From Mycobacterium lehmannii (GTDB taxonomy: Bacteria > Actinomycetota > Actinomycetes > Mycobacteriales > Mycobacteriaceae), in contig NZ_NKCN01000020.1 of the NCBI RefSeq assembly GCF_002245535.1, positions 1 to 64,000 on the forward strand: DNA of 64,000 nt. Direction: 5' to 3'. Positions 57,660 through 64,000 of the stretch are shown in pieces. Every line of letters starts with the position of its first letter. Positions within the stretch are counted from its first letter, which is position 1. The notes under the pieces were generated by a model. That model did no database searches. It was not told where the DNA came from and worked only from the letters and a program-made list of their open reading frames with translations. A program made the translations under genes and the position numbers.

Positions 57660-59044
57660 GGCATAGCGCCGGCCAACACTCGCACGCCCAAATCGATCTG
57701 GGACTCAGTGAGATTGGCGTAGCCGAGGAGCAGGCCAGGCGGCGCCGAGGCGGGGTTGGCGTAGCACGGTGCGAGCGGTTCGACCCGCACACGTTGTTCG
57801 GCGGCCAGCCGTACGAGGCCGTCGATCGGGAACCCGTCGGGGAAGCGCACCGTCAGGTGGACGCCAGCCGCGGCGCCGAGGACGGTTGCTTGCGGCAGGT
57901 GCCGGCCGAGTGCCCCCAGCAGGGCATTGCGGCGGATCAGGTACCGGCGCCGCATCTGGCGCAGATGCCTGTCGTATCCGCCTGATCTCAGCAGCTGCGC
58001 GAACGCCAACTGGTCCATCACCGAACTCCCGGTGTCCGCAAGACCTTTGGCCACTTTGACCGCGCCGACGAGATGTGCGGGCAGCACCATCCAGCCGATG
58101 CGGAGGCCGGGCGCCAGGGTCTTGCTGGTCGAGCCGACGTAGATGACGCGGTCGGGCGCGATTCCCTGCAACGCGCCGACGGGTGCCCGGTCGTAGCGGT
58201 ATTCGGCGTCGTAGTCGTCCTCGATCACCAGATGTCCGGCTCGGACCCACTCCATCAGCTCAGTGCGCCGCGGGGCCGACAGCGCGACCCCGGTCGGGGA
58301 CTGGTGCGCGGGGGTGGTCAGGACTGCGTCGGCACCGCTGGCCGCCAGCGCGCCGACATCGAGCCCATCTTCGTCGACCGGAACAGGAACCGGTTCAATA
58401 CCGTTGTTACGCAGCACCATTCGGTGCAGCCAGAATCCCGGGTCCTCCATGGCCAGTGAGGATGTCGGCAATGACCGGGCGAGCAGCGCGATGGCCTGTG
58501 TCGCTCCGGAGCACAGCACAATGTGTTGCGGTTCGGCGAGCACACCGCGGACGCGTCGCAAATAGTCGGCCACCGCAACGCGCGTGGTGAACAGCCCCTG
58601 AGGCGCCACGTAACCGAATGCATCCGCGCCGATCTCGGCCAGGCCCTGCTTCAGCGCCCGCAGCCAGGCGTCGCGAGGAAAGCTGTGCAGATCCGGCGAC
58701 CCCGGCAGGAAGTCGATGTCGTAGCGTGCCGTCGGCCCGGGCTCACCGCGGGAGGGCCGGTCGACGGTGTCGACCGTGGCGACCACGGTGCCCGACCCGT
58801 GCCTGCTGTGCAGGAACCCTTCGGCGACGAGTTGACTGTAGGCATCGACCACGAGCCGACGGGACACTCCCAGGTCGGTGGCGAGCAGGCGACTGGACGG
58901 CAGGCGGGTGCCCGGCGTGAGGCGGCCCGTTCGGATGGCCGTCCGCAGTCCGTCAGCCAGTTGGCGGTGTAACGGATCGGTGGCGTCGCGGTCGAGTTCC
59001 AGCAGCAGCTCCGGACCCGAAGTGGTACCCGATTTCGCTGTCAA
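57656..59044 (-). CDS. MocR/PdxR-type GntR-aminotransferase regulator
   Basis: 462 aa. The N-terminal GntR winged helix (PLHRQLADGLRTAIRTGRL, SSRLLATDLGVSRRLVVDAYSQL) is linked to a fold type I aminotransferase domain with the PLP lysine present in YVGSTSKTLAPGLRIGWM and the Asp in VIEDDYDAEYRYD. Such proteins sense PLP or an amino compound and often control neighbouring genes. The likely start is a TTG at 59044. The 43-base gap to the divergent membrane-protein gene contains AGTGGTG and AGTGGCG as direct repeats, a plausible binding site. Confidence 0.88.
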   Translation of the reverse strand: MTAKSGTTSGPELLLELDRDATDPLHRQLADGLRTAIRTGRLTPGTRLPSSRLLATDLGVSRRLVVDAYSQLVAEGFLHSRHGSGTVVATVDTVDRPSRGEPGPTARYDIDFLPGSPDLHSFPRDAWLRALKQGLAEIGADAFGYVAPQGLFTTRVAVADYLRRVRGVLAEPQHIVLCSGATQAIALLARSLPTSSLAMEDPGFWLHRMVLRNNGIEPVPVPVDEDGLDVGALAASGADAVLTTPAHQSPTGVALSAPRRTELMEWVRAGHLVIEDDYDAEYRYDRAPVGALQGIAPDRVIYVGSTSKTLAPGLRIGWMVLPAHLVGAVKVAKGLADTGSSVMDQLAFAQLLRSGGYDRHLRQMRRRYLIRRNALLGALGRHLPQATVLGAAAGVHLTVRFPDGFPIDGLVRLAAEQRVRVEPLAPCYANPASAPPGLLLGYANLTESQIDLGVRVLAGAMP

Positions 59045-59087
59045 AGTGGTGCCTATCTTGAGGCCAGTGGCGAACTAGCGTGACCGT

Positions 59088-59498
59088 ATGACATCGACAC
59101 CGACGCGCACAAGGGCGGGGTTCGTCGAGGTGACGCTCATCGTGTTCGGGCTCTACGCCTTGTCCGTGGGGCTGTTCATGATGTTCGCCCCTGGCGCGTT
59201 CTTCGACACGCTCGGCAACTTCGGCACGCGCAATGACCACTACATCTTCGACAACGCCACCTTCGAGATCCCGCAGGGGCTCATGCTGCTCGCCGCGGTC
59301 CGGTGGCCGCGGTGGCGCACTCCCGCACTGGCATTCGCGACGCTGCACTGGGCGCTGCACTCGCTCAGCCACATCATCGACCCGCACCACGGAGCGGGTG
59401 ACTGGATCGGGTGGCTGGAGGCCGGCGGTCTGGTGTTCACCACCGTGATCCTGGCGATCGCATTGCGCGCCAGCGTCATCGCCGATAGGAGGCCGTGA
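59088..59498 (+). CDS. Four-helix membrane protein of unknown function
   Basis: 136 aa with four hydrophobic helices (FVEVTLIVFGLYALSVGLFMMF, GLMLLAAVRW, PALAFATLHWALHSLSHII, LVFTTVILAIALRASVI). The motif HWALHSLSHIIDPHH is rich in histidine at a membrane edge and could bind metal or haem; this is a guess. The stop overlaps the following epimerase-like gene (TGATG), with an AGGAGG there, so the two are translationally coupled. Probably controlled by the divergent MocR protein. Confidence 0.75.
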   Translation: MTSTPTRTRAGFVEVTLIVFGLYALSVGLFMMFAPGAFFDTLGNFGTRNDHYIFDNATFEIPQGLMLLAAVRWPRWRTPALAFATLHWALHSLSHIIDPHHGAGDWIGWLEAGGLVFTTVILAIALRASVIADRRP

Positions 59499-60409
59499 TG
59501 CGAGTCCTGGTTGCCGGCGCGACGAGTGTGCCTGGTGTCCCGCTGCTGCGTGAACTCGTCACCTGCGGCCACGAGGTCGTCGGGCTGACGCGGTCACCGA
59601 ACAAGGCGGGCGCGATCACGGCTGCGGGCGCCAGGCCCGTCGTCGCCGACGTGTTCGACGGCGACGATATCGACAAGGCGGTCGCCGACTTCGGTCCGGA
59701 GGTGGTGGTTTCGCTGCTGACCACGCTGCCGAAGCGGGGACCGATGCGGGTCAGCGACTTTGAGCCCGCGAGAAGACTGTGGGGTACCGGTGCACCGAAC
59801 CTGCTGGCCGCGGCGCAACGTGCCGGCGTCCGACGCGTCGTCGCCGAATCCGTGATGTACGCCTACGGTTATCCGACCACCGGTCCGGCGTTGCTGGACG
59901 AGAGCGATCCCTACCCCGGACCGGCCCCGCGTGGCGGAGAGGCGATGCTGGCCGCGCTGCGCGGGATGGAGCAGAAGGTCCTGGCGTCCGGTGGACACAG
60001 TGACACCGAGGGAATCGTGTTGCGCTACGGCGCTTTCTACGGCCCGGGCGTGCCGCACGACGAGTTGTTCGCGCGGATGGCGCGATTCCGCGTGGCGCTG
60101 GACATGGGTGGTAGCGGCATCGTGTCCTGGATCCACATCGACGACGTCGTGAGTGCTACGGCGGCCGCACTCGACCGTGGACGGGGCGGCGAGATCTACA
60201 ACATCGTCGACGACCGACCGCAGTCGTTCAACGGCTACATCCGGGAGCTCGGCGAGAAGCTCGGGCGGCCTCGACAGCTGCGCATCCCGCGAGCGGCGGT
60301 CAGACTCGCCGCGCCCTACGGCGTCACCGCGTTCGGCGACATCTGGCTTCCGCTGTCGAACGCCAAGGCCAAGGCCGAACTTGGGTGGACGCCCGTTCCT
60401 CGGGTCTGA
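59498..60409 (+). CDS. NAD(P)-dependent epimerase/reductase (extended SDR)
   Basis: 303 aa. The nucleotide-binding start is RVLVAGATSVPGVPLLRELVTCGHEVVGLTR. Later blocks are ESVMYAYGYPTTGP (YxxxP rather than a clear YxxxK), LRYGAFYGPG, the conserved SWIHIDDVVSATAAAL and YNIVDDRP. The active-site lysine typical of SDRs is not visible at the expected place, so it may be an atypical reductase. The ATG at 59498 is preferred because AGGAGG lies 5 bases upstream; a GTG three bases earlier is possible. Coupled to the four-helix protein. Confidence 0.82.
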   Translation: MRVLVAGATSVPGVPLLRELVTCGHEVVGLTRSPNKAGAITAAGARPVVADVFDGDDIDKAVADFGPEVVVSLLTTLPKRGPMRVSDFEPARRLWGTGAPNLLAAAQRAGVRRVVAESVMYAYGYPTTGPALLDESDPYPGPAPRGGEAMLAALRGMEQKVLASGGHSDTEGIVLRYGAFYGPGVPHDELFARMARFRVALDMGGSGIVSWIHIDDVVSATAAALDRGRGGEIYNIVDDRPQSFNGYIRELGEKLGRPRQLRIPRAAVRLAAPYGVTAFGDIWLPLSNAKAKAELGWTPVPRV

Positions 60410-60424
60410 CTCCTCGGCCCCGGC

Positions 60425-60928
60425 TCACCCGTACCCCAGCGCGGCGTTCTCGGCCCGGATGCGGACGTTGAGCACCAGGGCGTTGGCGGCGGTGAAAACG
60501 ACCGCGGTCAGCCACGCCGAGTGGACCAGCGGCAGGGCCGCGACCTCGACCACCACTGCGGTGTAGTTCGGGTGGTGCAGCCACCGATACGGGCCGCGGT
60601 GCACGAGCGGCGCTCCCGGGATCACGATGAGCCGGGGGTTCCACCGTCTGCCCAACACCGCGACGCACCACCACCGCAGCGCTGTGCTCGCGCAGACGAT
60701 GGCCACCATCGGCCATCCGAGCAGGGGGATGAACGGTCTGTGCAGGACCGCCACCTCGGCGATACACGACGCGAGCAGCAGCGTGTGCATGCCGACCATC
60801 ACCGGATAGTGGCCTTGGCCGAATTCCCTGCCGCCGTTGGCAAGAGACCACCGCGTGTTGCGCCATGACACCACCAACTCGACCAGTCGTTCCAGTCCGA
60901 TCGCGAGGATGAACAGGTAGTACGCCAT
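60425..60928 (-). CDS. Isoprenylcysteine-carboxyl-methyltransferase-like membrane methyltransferase
   Basis: 167 aa with about five hydrophobic helices and the ICMT-type SAM motif GPYRWLHHPNYTAVVVEVAALPL, then a C-terminal basic/Asn region (NALVLNVRIRAENAALGYG). It follows the type III polyketide synthase gene with a 9-base gap, so they are surely co-transcribed. Streptomyces SrsB, an ICMT-like enzyme encoded beside the type III PKS SrsA, O-methylates alkylresorcinols. A matching role on the product of the adjacent synthase is inferred. Confidence 0.82.
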   Translation of the reverse strand: MAYYLFILAIGLERLVELVVSWRNTRWSLANGGREFGQGHYPVMVGMHTLLLASCIAEVAVLHRPFIPLLGWPMVAIVCASTALRWWCVAVLGRRWNPRLIVIPGAPLVHRGPYRWLHHPNYTAVVVEVAALPLVHSAWLTAVVFTAANALVLNVRIRAENAALGYG

Positions 60929-60937
60929 GTCGATTCC

Positions 60938-62038
60938 TCACCACTTCAGCAGGAGCAGCTCGAAGCTGAAGCCCGGACCCATCGCCAGCAACACACCGAA
61001 CGATCCTGGGGCAGGTGGCGAGGCGAGCGTGCGGTGCAGCACATCAAGCACCGACGCCGACGAGAAGTTCCCGTTCTCCCGCATCGAGTTTCGGCTGTGG
61101 GTGTTGGCCTCCGGCGGCAGGCCGATCGCGTTGTCGATCGCATCCAGCACCTTGGGACCGCCGGGATGGCAGACCCACGCGGCGATGTCGCCCACCGTGA
61201 GGCCGTGGTCACCGAGGAACCGGGTGACCTCCTCGTCGAGGTAGTTCGCGGCCATGTGCGGGACTTCGCGAGACATCACCAGCCCGAAGCCATTTGAGGT
61301 GACGTTCCACCCCATGACGTCGACCGTGTCCGGAAACAGCCGGCTCCTGGTCGCGAGCAGCGCGGGCGCGTGCGCGATCGTCGGTGGAATGCGGTCGGCG
61401 CCCGAGACCACGACCGCCGCCGCGCCGTCGCCGAACAGGCAGGCACCGATCAGGGCGGGGATCGACGTGTCGTCGCGTTGCAACGTCAGTGAGCACAGTT
61501 CGACGGACAGCAGGACCGCGACGTCGGAGGGAAAGCCCCGCAGGTAGTCGTGCACGCGTGACATGCCGGCTGCGCCTGCGACACAACCCAATCCGAACAA
61601 CGGTATCCGCTTGACGTCTGGTCGCAACCCGATCCGGGATGCCACCCGAGCGTCGACGGTGGGCACGGCGACGCCGGTGCTCGATACGAACACGATGGCG
61701 TCGACTTCATCCGGCGTGACGTGTGCCGCCTCGAGCGCGGACCGCACGGCCCGCTCCCCGAGGTCGACGGCCACCTCGATGTAGGCGTTGTTCGCCTCGG
61801 TGAAGCCCGACAACTTCGGGTAGCGAGATAGCGGAAGCGAGAGACTGCGGCTCTGCACACCACTGCTCTGCGCGAACCGGAGGAACTCCGGGCCGCCGAT
61901 GCCGGTGAGCATCGAAGCGACGTCACTTTGTTCGTAGCGATTTGAGGTGAACGCCACCGCGGTGCCCTCGATTCGGGGTGCACTGATTCGTTGGATCGCG
62001 CTGCGATCGAGCGACGCGAAATCTGTTGTATCTGTCAT
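60938..62038 (-). CDS. Type III polyketide synthase (alkylpyrone/alkylresorcinol type)
   Basis: 366 aa thiolase-fold homodimeric enzyme that extends acyl-CoA starters with malonyl-CoA. The catalytic triad is visible: Cys152 in FGLGCVAGAAG, His291 in WVCHPGGPKVLDAI and Asn324 in MRENGNFSSASVL. Related mycobacterial enzymes (PKS10, PKS11, PKS18) take long-chain starters and yield alkylpyrones. The ATG at 62038 gives MTDTTDFAS; an earlier start adds Cys/Gly-rich non-family residues. Product and starter cannot be told from sequence. The upstream 150 bases hold two palindromes. Confidence 0.92.
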   Translation of the reverse strand: MTDTTDFASLDRSAIQRISAPRIEGTAVAFTSNRYEQSDVASMLTGIGGPEFLRFAQSSGVQSRSLSLPLSRYPKLSGFTEANNAYIEVAVDLGERAVRSALEAAHVTPDEVDAIVFVSSTGVAVPTVDARVASRIGLRPDVKRIPLFGLGCVAGAAGMSRVHDYLRGFPSDVAVLLSVELCSLTLQRDDTSIPALIGACLFGDGAAAVVVSGADRIPPTIAHAPALLATRSRLFPDTVDVMGWNVTSNGFGLVMSREVPHMAANYLDEEVTRFLGDHGLTVGDIAAWVCHPGGPKVLDAIDNAIGLPPEANTHSRNSMRENGNFSSASVLDVLHRTLASPPAPGSFGVLLAMGPGFSFELLLLKW

Positions 62039-62091
62039 GTCGTGCAGAACGCCGCTGCAGCCAGGAATGGTGCCCAAGGTGACGCATCGCA

Positions 62092-62141
62092 CAGCGATAT
62101 CGCTGAAATCGATTGCGCTAGAAGGGATTCGGTACTACCGA
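62092..62141. promoter_or_regulatory. Two palindromes upstream of the type III PKS
   Basis: A perfect 14-base palindrome CAGCGATATCGCTG (62092-62105) and a second inverted repeat TCGGTACTACCGA (62129-62141, 6-base arms, 1-base centre) lie 54 to 103 bases upstream of the PKS start, in the gap after echA21. They fit repressor or activator sites for the PKS-methyltransferase operon. No regulator gene is adjacent, and the protein is unknown. Confidence 0.5.
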
Positions 62142-62190
62142 TTCCTGAAAGCGAGCCGGGAACGCGGTGGGAATGTGCTGGGAGTCAACG

Positions 62191-63006
62191 CTATTCGCCG
62201 GTGAACTTCGGCGGGCGCTTCTCGAACATCGCGGTCACCGCCTCGCCCAGATCCTTCGATGGCAGGAATGCCGAATTCCACGCGGCCACATAGCGCAAGC
62301 TCTCCGACACCCGGGCGATGCGCTGCTGATCGAGCACATCCTTGATGCCGTACACCGTCAGCGGCGGGTTGGCGGCGATCTCGGCGGCCGTGGCGTGCGC
62401 CCCCGCAAGCGAGGCGTCGGCGTCGTCGTAGACGTCGTTGACCAGACCGATCTTCTCGGCGCGGGCGGCGTCGATGTCCTTGCCCGTCAGCGTCAGTTCG
62501 CGAAGGTGCCCGTCGGACAGGATCAGCGGGAGCCGCGCCAGCGAACCCACGTCGGCGACGATCGCCAGCTTCACCTCGCGGACGGAGAACTTCGCGTCGG
62601 CACTGGCGTAGCGGATGTCCACGGCGCTGATCAGGTCCACGCCGCCGCCGATGCACCAGCCGTGCACCGAGGCGATGGTGGGGGTGCGGCAGTCGGCGAC
62701 CGCGTTGATCGCGCCCTGCATCTTCGTCAGCGTGGTGTGGAATCCGAGGCGGCCCTTGGCGCCGGCATCGCGGCCGGGCATGGTGGCGCCCATCGCGGCC
62801 AGGTCGAGCCCGTAGCTGAAGTTGCGGCCCGAGCCGGTCAGCACGATCGCGCGCACCTCCGGATCGGCGTCGAGCGTCCCGAACACCTCGGGCAACTCGG
62901 CCCAGAACGCCGGGCCCATGGCGTTGCCCTTGCCTGGCCCGATCAGCGTCACCCGCGCGACGTGATCGGAGATGTCAACGGTGACGGATTCGTAGGTCTC
63001 GCCCAT
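62191..63006 (-). CDS. echA21: Enoyl-CoA hydratase/isomerase EchA21, dienoyl-CoA isomerase-like
   Basis: 271 aa crotonase-fold enzyme (Rv3774 about 274). Oxyanion-hole segments FSYGLDLAAMG and ASVHGWCIGGGVDLISAVDI. The helix FSVREVKLAIVADVGSLARLP carries Glu and Asp in the arrangement of delta3,5-delta2,4-dienoyl-CoA isomerases, so shifting conjugated double bonds during unsaturated fatty acid degradation is more likely than simple hydration. The start ATG at 63006 gives MGETYESVTVDIS. Confidence 0.88.
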   Translation of the reverse strand: MGETYESVTVDISDHVARVTLIGPGKGNAMGPAFWAELPEVFGTLDADPEVRAIVLTGSGRNFSYGLDLAAMGATMPGRDAGAKGRLGFHTTLTKMQGAINAVADCRTPTIASVHGWCIGGGVDLISAVDIRYASADAKFSVREVKLAIVADVGSLARLPLILSDGHLRELTLTGKDIDAARAEKIGLVNDVYDDADASLAGAHATAAEIAANPPLTVYGIKDVLDQQRIARVSESLRYVAAWNSAFLPSKDLGEAVTAMFEKRPPKFTGE

Positions 63007-63025
63007 GGGGCAACACGCTAGTTCG

Positions 63026-63460
63026 TCACGGCGGCGGCTTGCCCAGGAGCACCTCGTTCACGGTGGCGCTGGGCAGGAACTGGCAGGCGGCGTCGACCAG
63101 CATCTGACCGATGCCCTCCCCGTCGGGACCGAGCGGGTTGCCCTCCTGGTTGAGGATCTCGCGGATCACCGCGACCTGGGTCGCCTCGTCGAGCCCGTTG
63201 TACTCCGAGCACTGCATGGACAAGGCGTTCGGCGGCGCGGGGACGACCGGGACGTCGGTGTTACGCGTGGGCAGGGGAATGTCGGGAAGCCCGATATCGG
63301 GCAGCCCAGGAATCGACGGCGACGTCGGCCTCGCCGGGGAGGTCAACGGCGGCCCCGGCTCGGTGGTCATCGCGACGGAGCCCTCCGTGGTGCGCTGGCA
63401 TCCCGTCGCGACCCCGACGAGAACCAGCGCCACTGCCGCCACTCGCACGTGCGTTTTCAT
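63026..63460 (-). CDS. Small lipoprotein with DUF732-like cysteine pattern
   Basis: 144 aa. Lipoprotein signal MKTHVRVAAVALVLVGVATGC with lipobox VATGC, then a Pro/Thr/Ser-rich linker (PGPPLTSPARPTSPSIPGLP) and a short domain with two cysteines (ALSMQCSEYNGLDEATQ, DAACQFLPSATVNEVLL). This plan is common among mycobacterial envelope lipoproteins of unknown function. It lies 19 bases upstream of echA21 on the same strand, possibly one transcript. Confidence 0.78.
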   Translation of the reverse strand: MKTHVRVAAVALVLVGVATGCQRTTEGSVAMTTEPGPPLTSPARPTSPSIPGLPDIGLPDIPLPTRNTDVPVVPAPPNALSMQCSEYNGLDEATQVAVIREILNQEGNPLGPDGEGIGQMLVDAACQFLPSATVNEVLLGKPPP

Positions 63461-63500
63461 CACGGCAACGATATGCCCATCGGCGACGTAGCGTGGCGTC

Positions 63501-64000
63501 ATGCCCGACGACTTGCGTGCCGGACCCGATTCGCCGCCGACCGACGAACTGCGCAGCGCGGAGAAGTCGTTCGCCGTGTTGCAGCACGTGCTGCACGGCA
63601 TCGCCGCCGACGATCTGCACAAGCAGACGCCGTGCCGAGAGTTCGACGTCGCAGCGTTGACTGACCACCTGCTGAATTCGATCACCATGCTCGGCGCGAT
63701 GGCGGGCGCGCAGTTCACTGAGCGCGACCGCGACGCGCCGATCGAGCAGCAGGTGGTGTTCTCGGCGCGGTCAGCGCTGGACGCCTGGCGGCGGCGGGGG
63801 CTGGACGGCACCGTGGACTTCGGCGGGAACGACGTGCCGGCCCGGATGATGGTCGGCGTGCTGTCGATCGAGTTTCTGGTGCACGCGTGGGATTACTCGG
63901 CAGCGATCGGGCGCGACGTCAACGCCCCCGAGTCGTTGTCAGATTACGTGCTGGGGCTGGCCCGCAAGATCATCACGCCGGAGGGTCGGGTCAACGCCGG
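63501..64000 (+). CDS. TIGR03086/DinB-like metal-binding protein, 3' end outside the window
   Basis: 166 codons are present and the frame is open to the right edge. The N-terminal block is typical of the mycothiol-dependent maleylpyruvate isomerase-like/DinB superfamily: SAEKSFAVLQHVLHGI, QTPCREFDVAALTDHLLNSI with the first metal-ligand His, and IEFLVHAWDYSAAIG with the later His. It is similar in place and type to Rv3773c (about 194 aa). The enzymatic role, if any, is unknown. Divergent from the lipoprotein gene. Confidence 0.85.
   Translation, partial: MPDDLRAGPDSPPTDELRSAEKSFAVLQHVLHGIAADDLHKQTPCREFDVAALTDHLLNSITMLGAMAGAQFTERDRDAPIEQQVVFSARSALDAWRRRGLDGTVDFGGNDVPARMMVGVLSIEFLVHAWDYSAAIGRDVNAPESLSDYVLGLARKIITPEGRVNA

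Noticed and set aside
1..64000. CRISPR arrays, rRNA genes or prophage
   Set aside because: No regularly spaced repeats, no rRNA segments and no phage structural or integrase genes were visible. The only RNA gene found is the tRNA-Ser.

Overview
The window is high-GC actinobacterial DNA and almost certainly comes from a Mycobacterium or Mycolicibacterium chromosome. Its core is the conserved mycobacterial cell-envelope locus, and gene content and order match the M. tuberculosis region from about Rv3835 down to Rv3773c, read from left to right. Species-specific differences suggest an environmental, non-tuberculous species: an extra antigen-85 paralogue, a different gene set at the far left, and an extra gene between embC and embA. 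Assignments rest on recognised motifs, protein lengths and gene order recalled from memory. No database search was run.

Layout. 1-11.6 kb: a septum-formation-family membrane protein (cut by the window edge), serS, a zinc alcohol dehydrogenase with a small partner, a metallo-beta-lactamase/Rieske fusion with a PH-like partner, two tandem PlsC-type acyltransferases, a HAD phosphatase, an LGFP-repeat peptidoglycan amidase and the surface protein Erp. 11.8-18.5 kb: the galactan/arabinan operon glf-glfT2-(DPPR phosphatase)-ubiA-aftB, with translationally overlapping genes except at aftB. 18.6-23.3 kb: mycolyltransferases (an extra antigen-85 paralogue, fbpA, the MPT51-type fbpD), a small lipoprotein and the cutinase-like thioesterase/lipase Culp6. 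23.5-32.5 kb: fadD32-pks13-accD4, the condensing machinery for mycolic acids.

33.7-49.1 kb, minus strand: gtrA-like gene, dprE1, dprE2, aftA, embC, embA, embB. These make and polymerise decaprenyl-phosphoryl-arabinose. The block is interrupted between embC and embA by a 1.1-kb cassette carrying a frameshifted DUF559 (restriction-endonuclease-like) gene, bracketed by two 52-bp palindromic direct repeats. DprE1 has Ala where the benzothiazinone-target Cys387 of M. tuberculosis lies. 50.2-53.4 kb, minus strand: pafE/bpa, wzt, glfT1, wzm, which cover galactan initiation and export plus a proteasome activator.

53.8-64 kb is mixed: a class-V aminotransferase-like protein without the expected lysine, a quinone oxidoreductase, a MarR regulator, tRNA-Ser(UGA), a GRDP-like protein divergent from a small GGGC-repeat membrane protein, a MocR regulator, a small membrane protein with an epimerase-like reductase, a type III PKS with an ICMT-like methyltransferase, echA21, a lipoprotein and a DinB/TIGR03086-type protein cut by the right edge.

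Together the genes supply every layer of the mycolyl-arabinogalactan complex: galactan (glf, glfT1, glfT2, wzm/wzt), arabinan precursor and polymer (ubiA, phosphatase, dprE1/E2, aftA, embABC, aftB), mycolate (fadD32, pks13, accD4) and its transfer (fbp genes).
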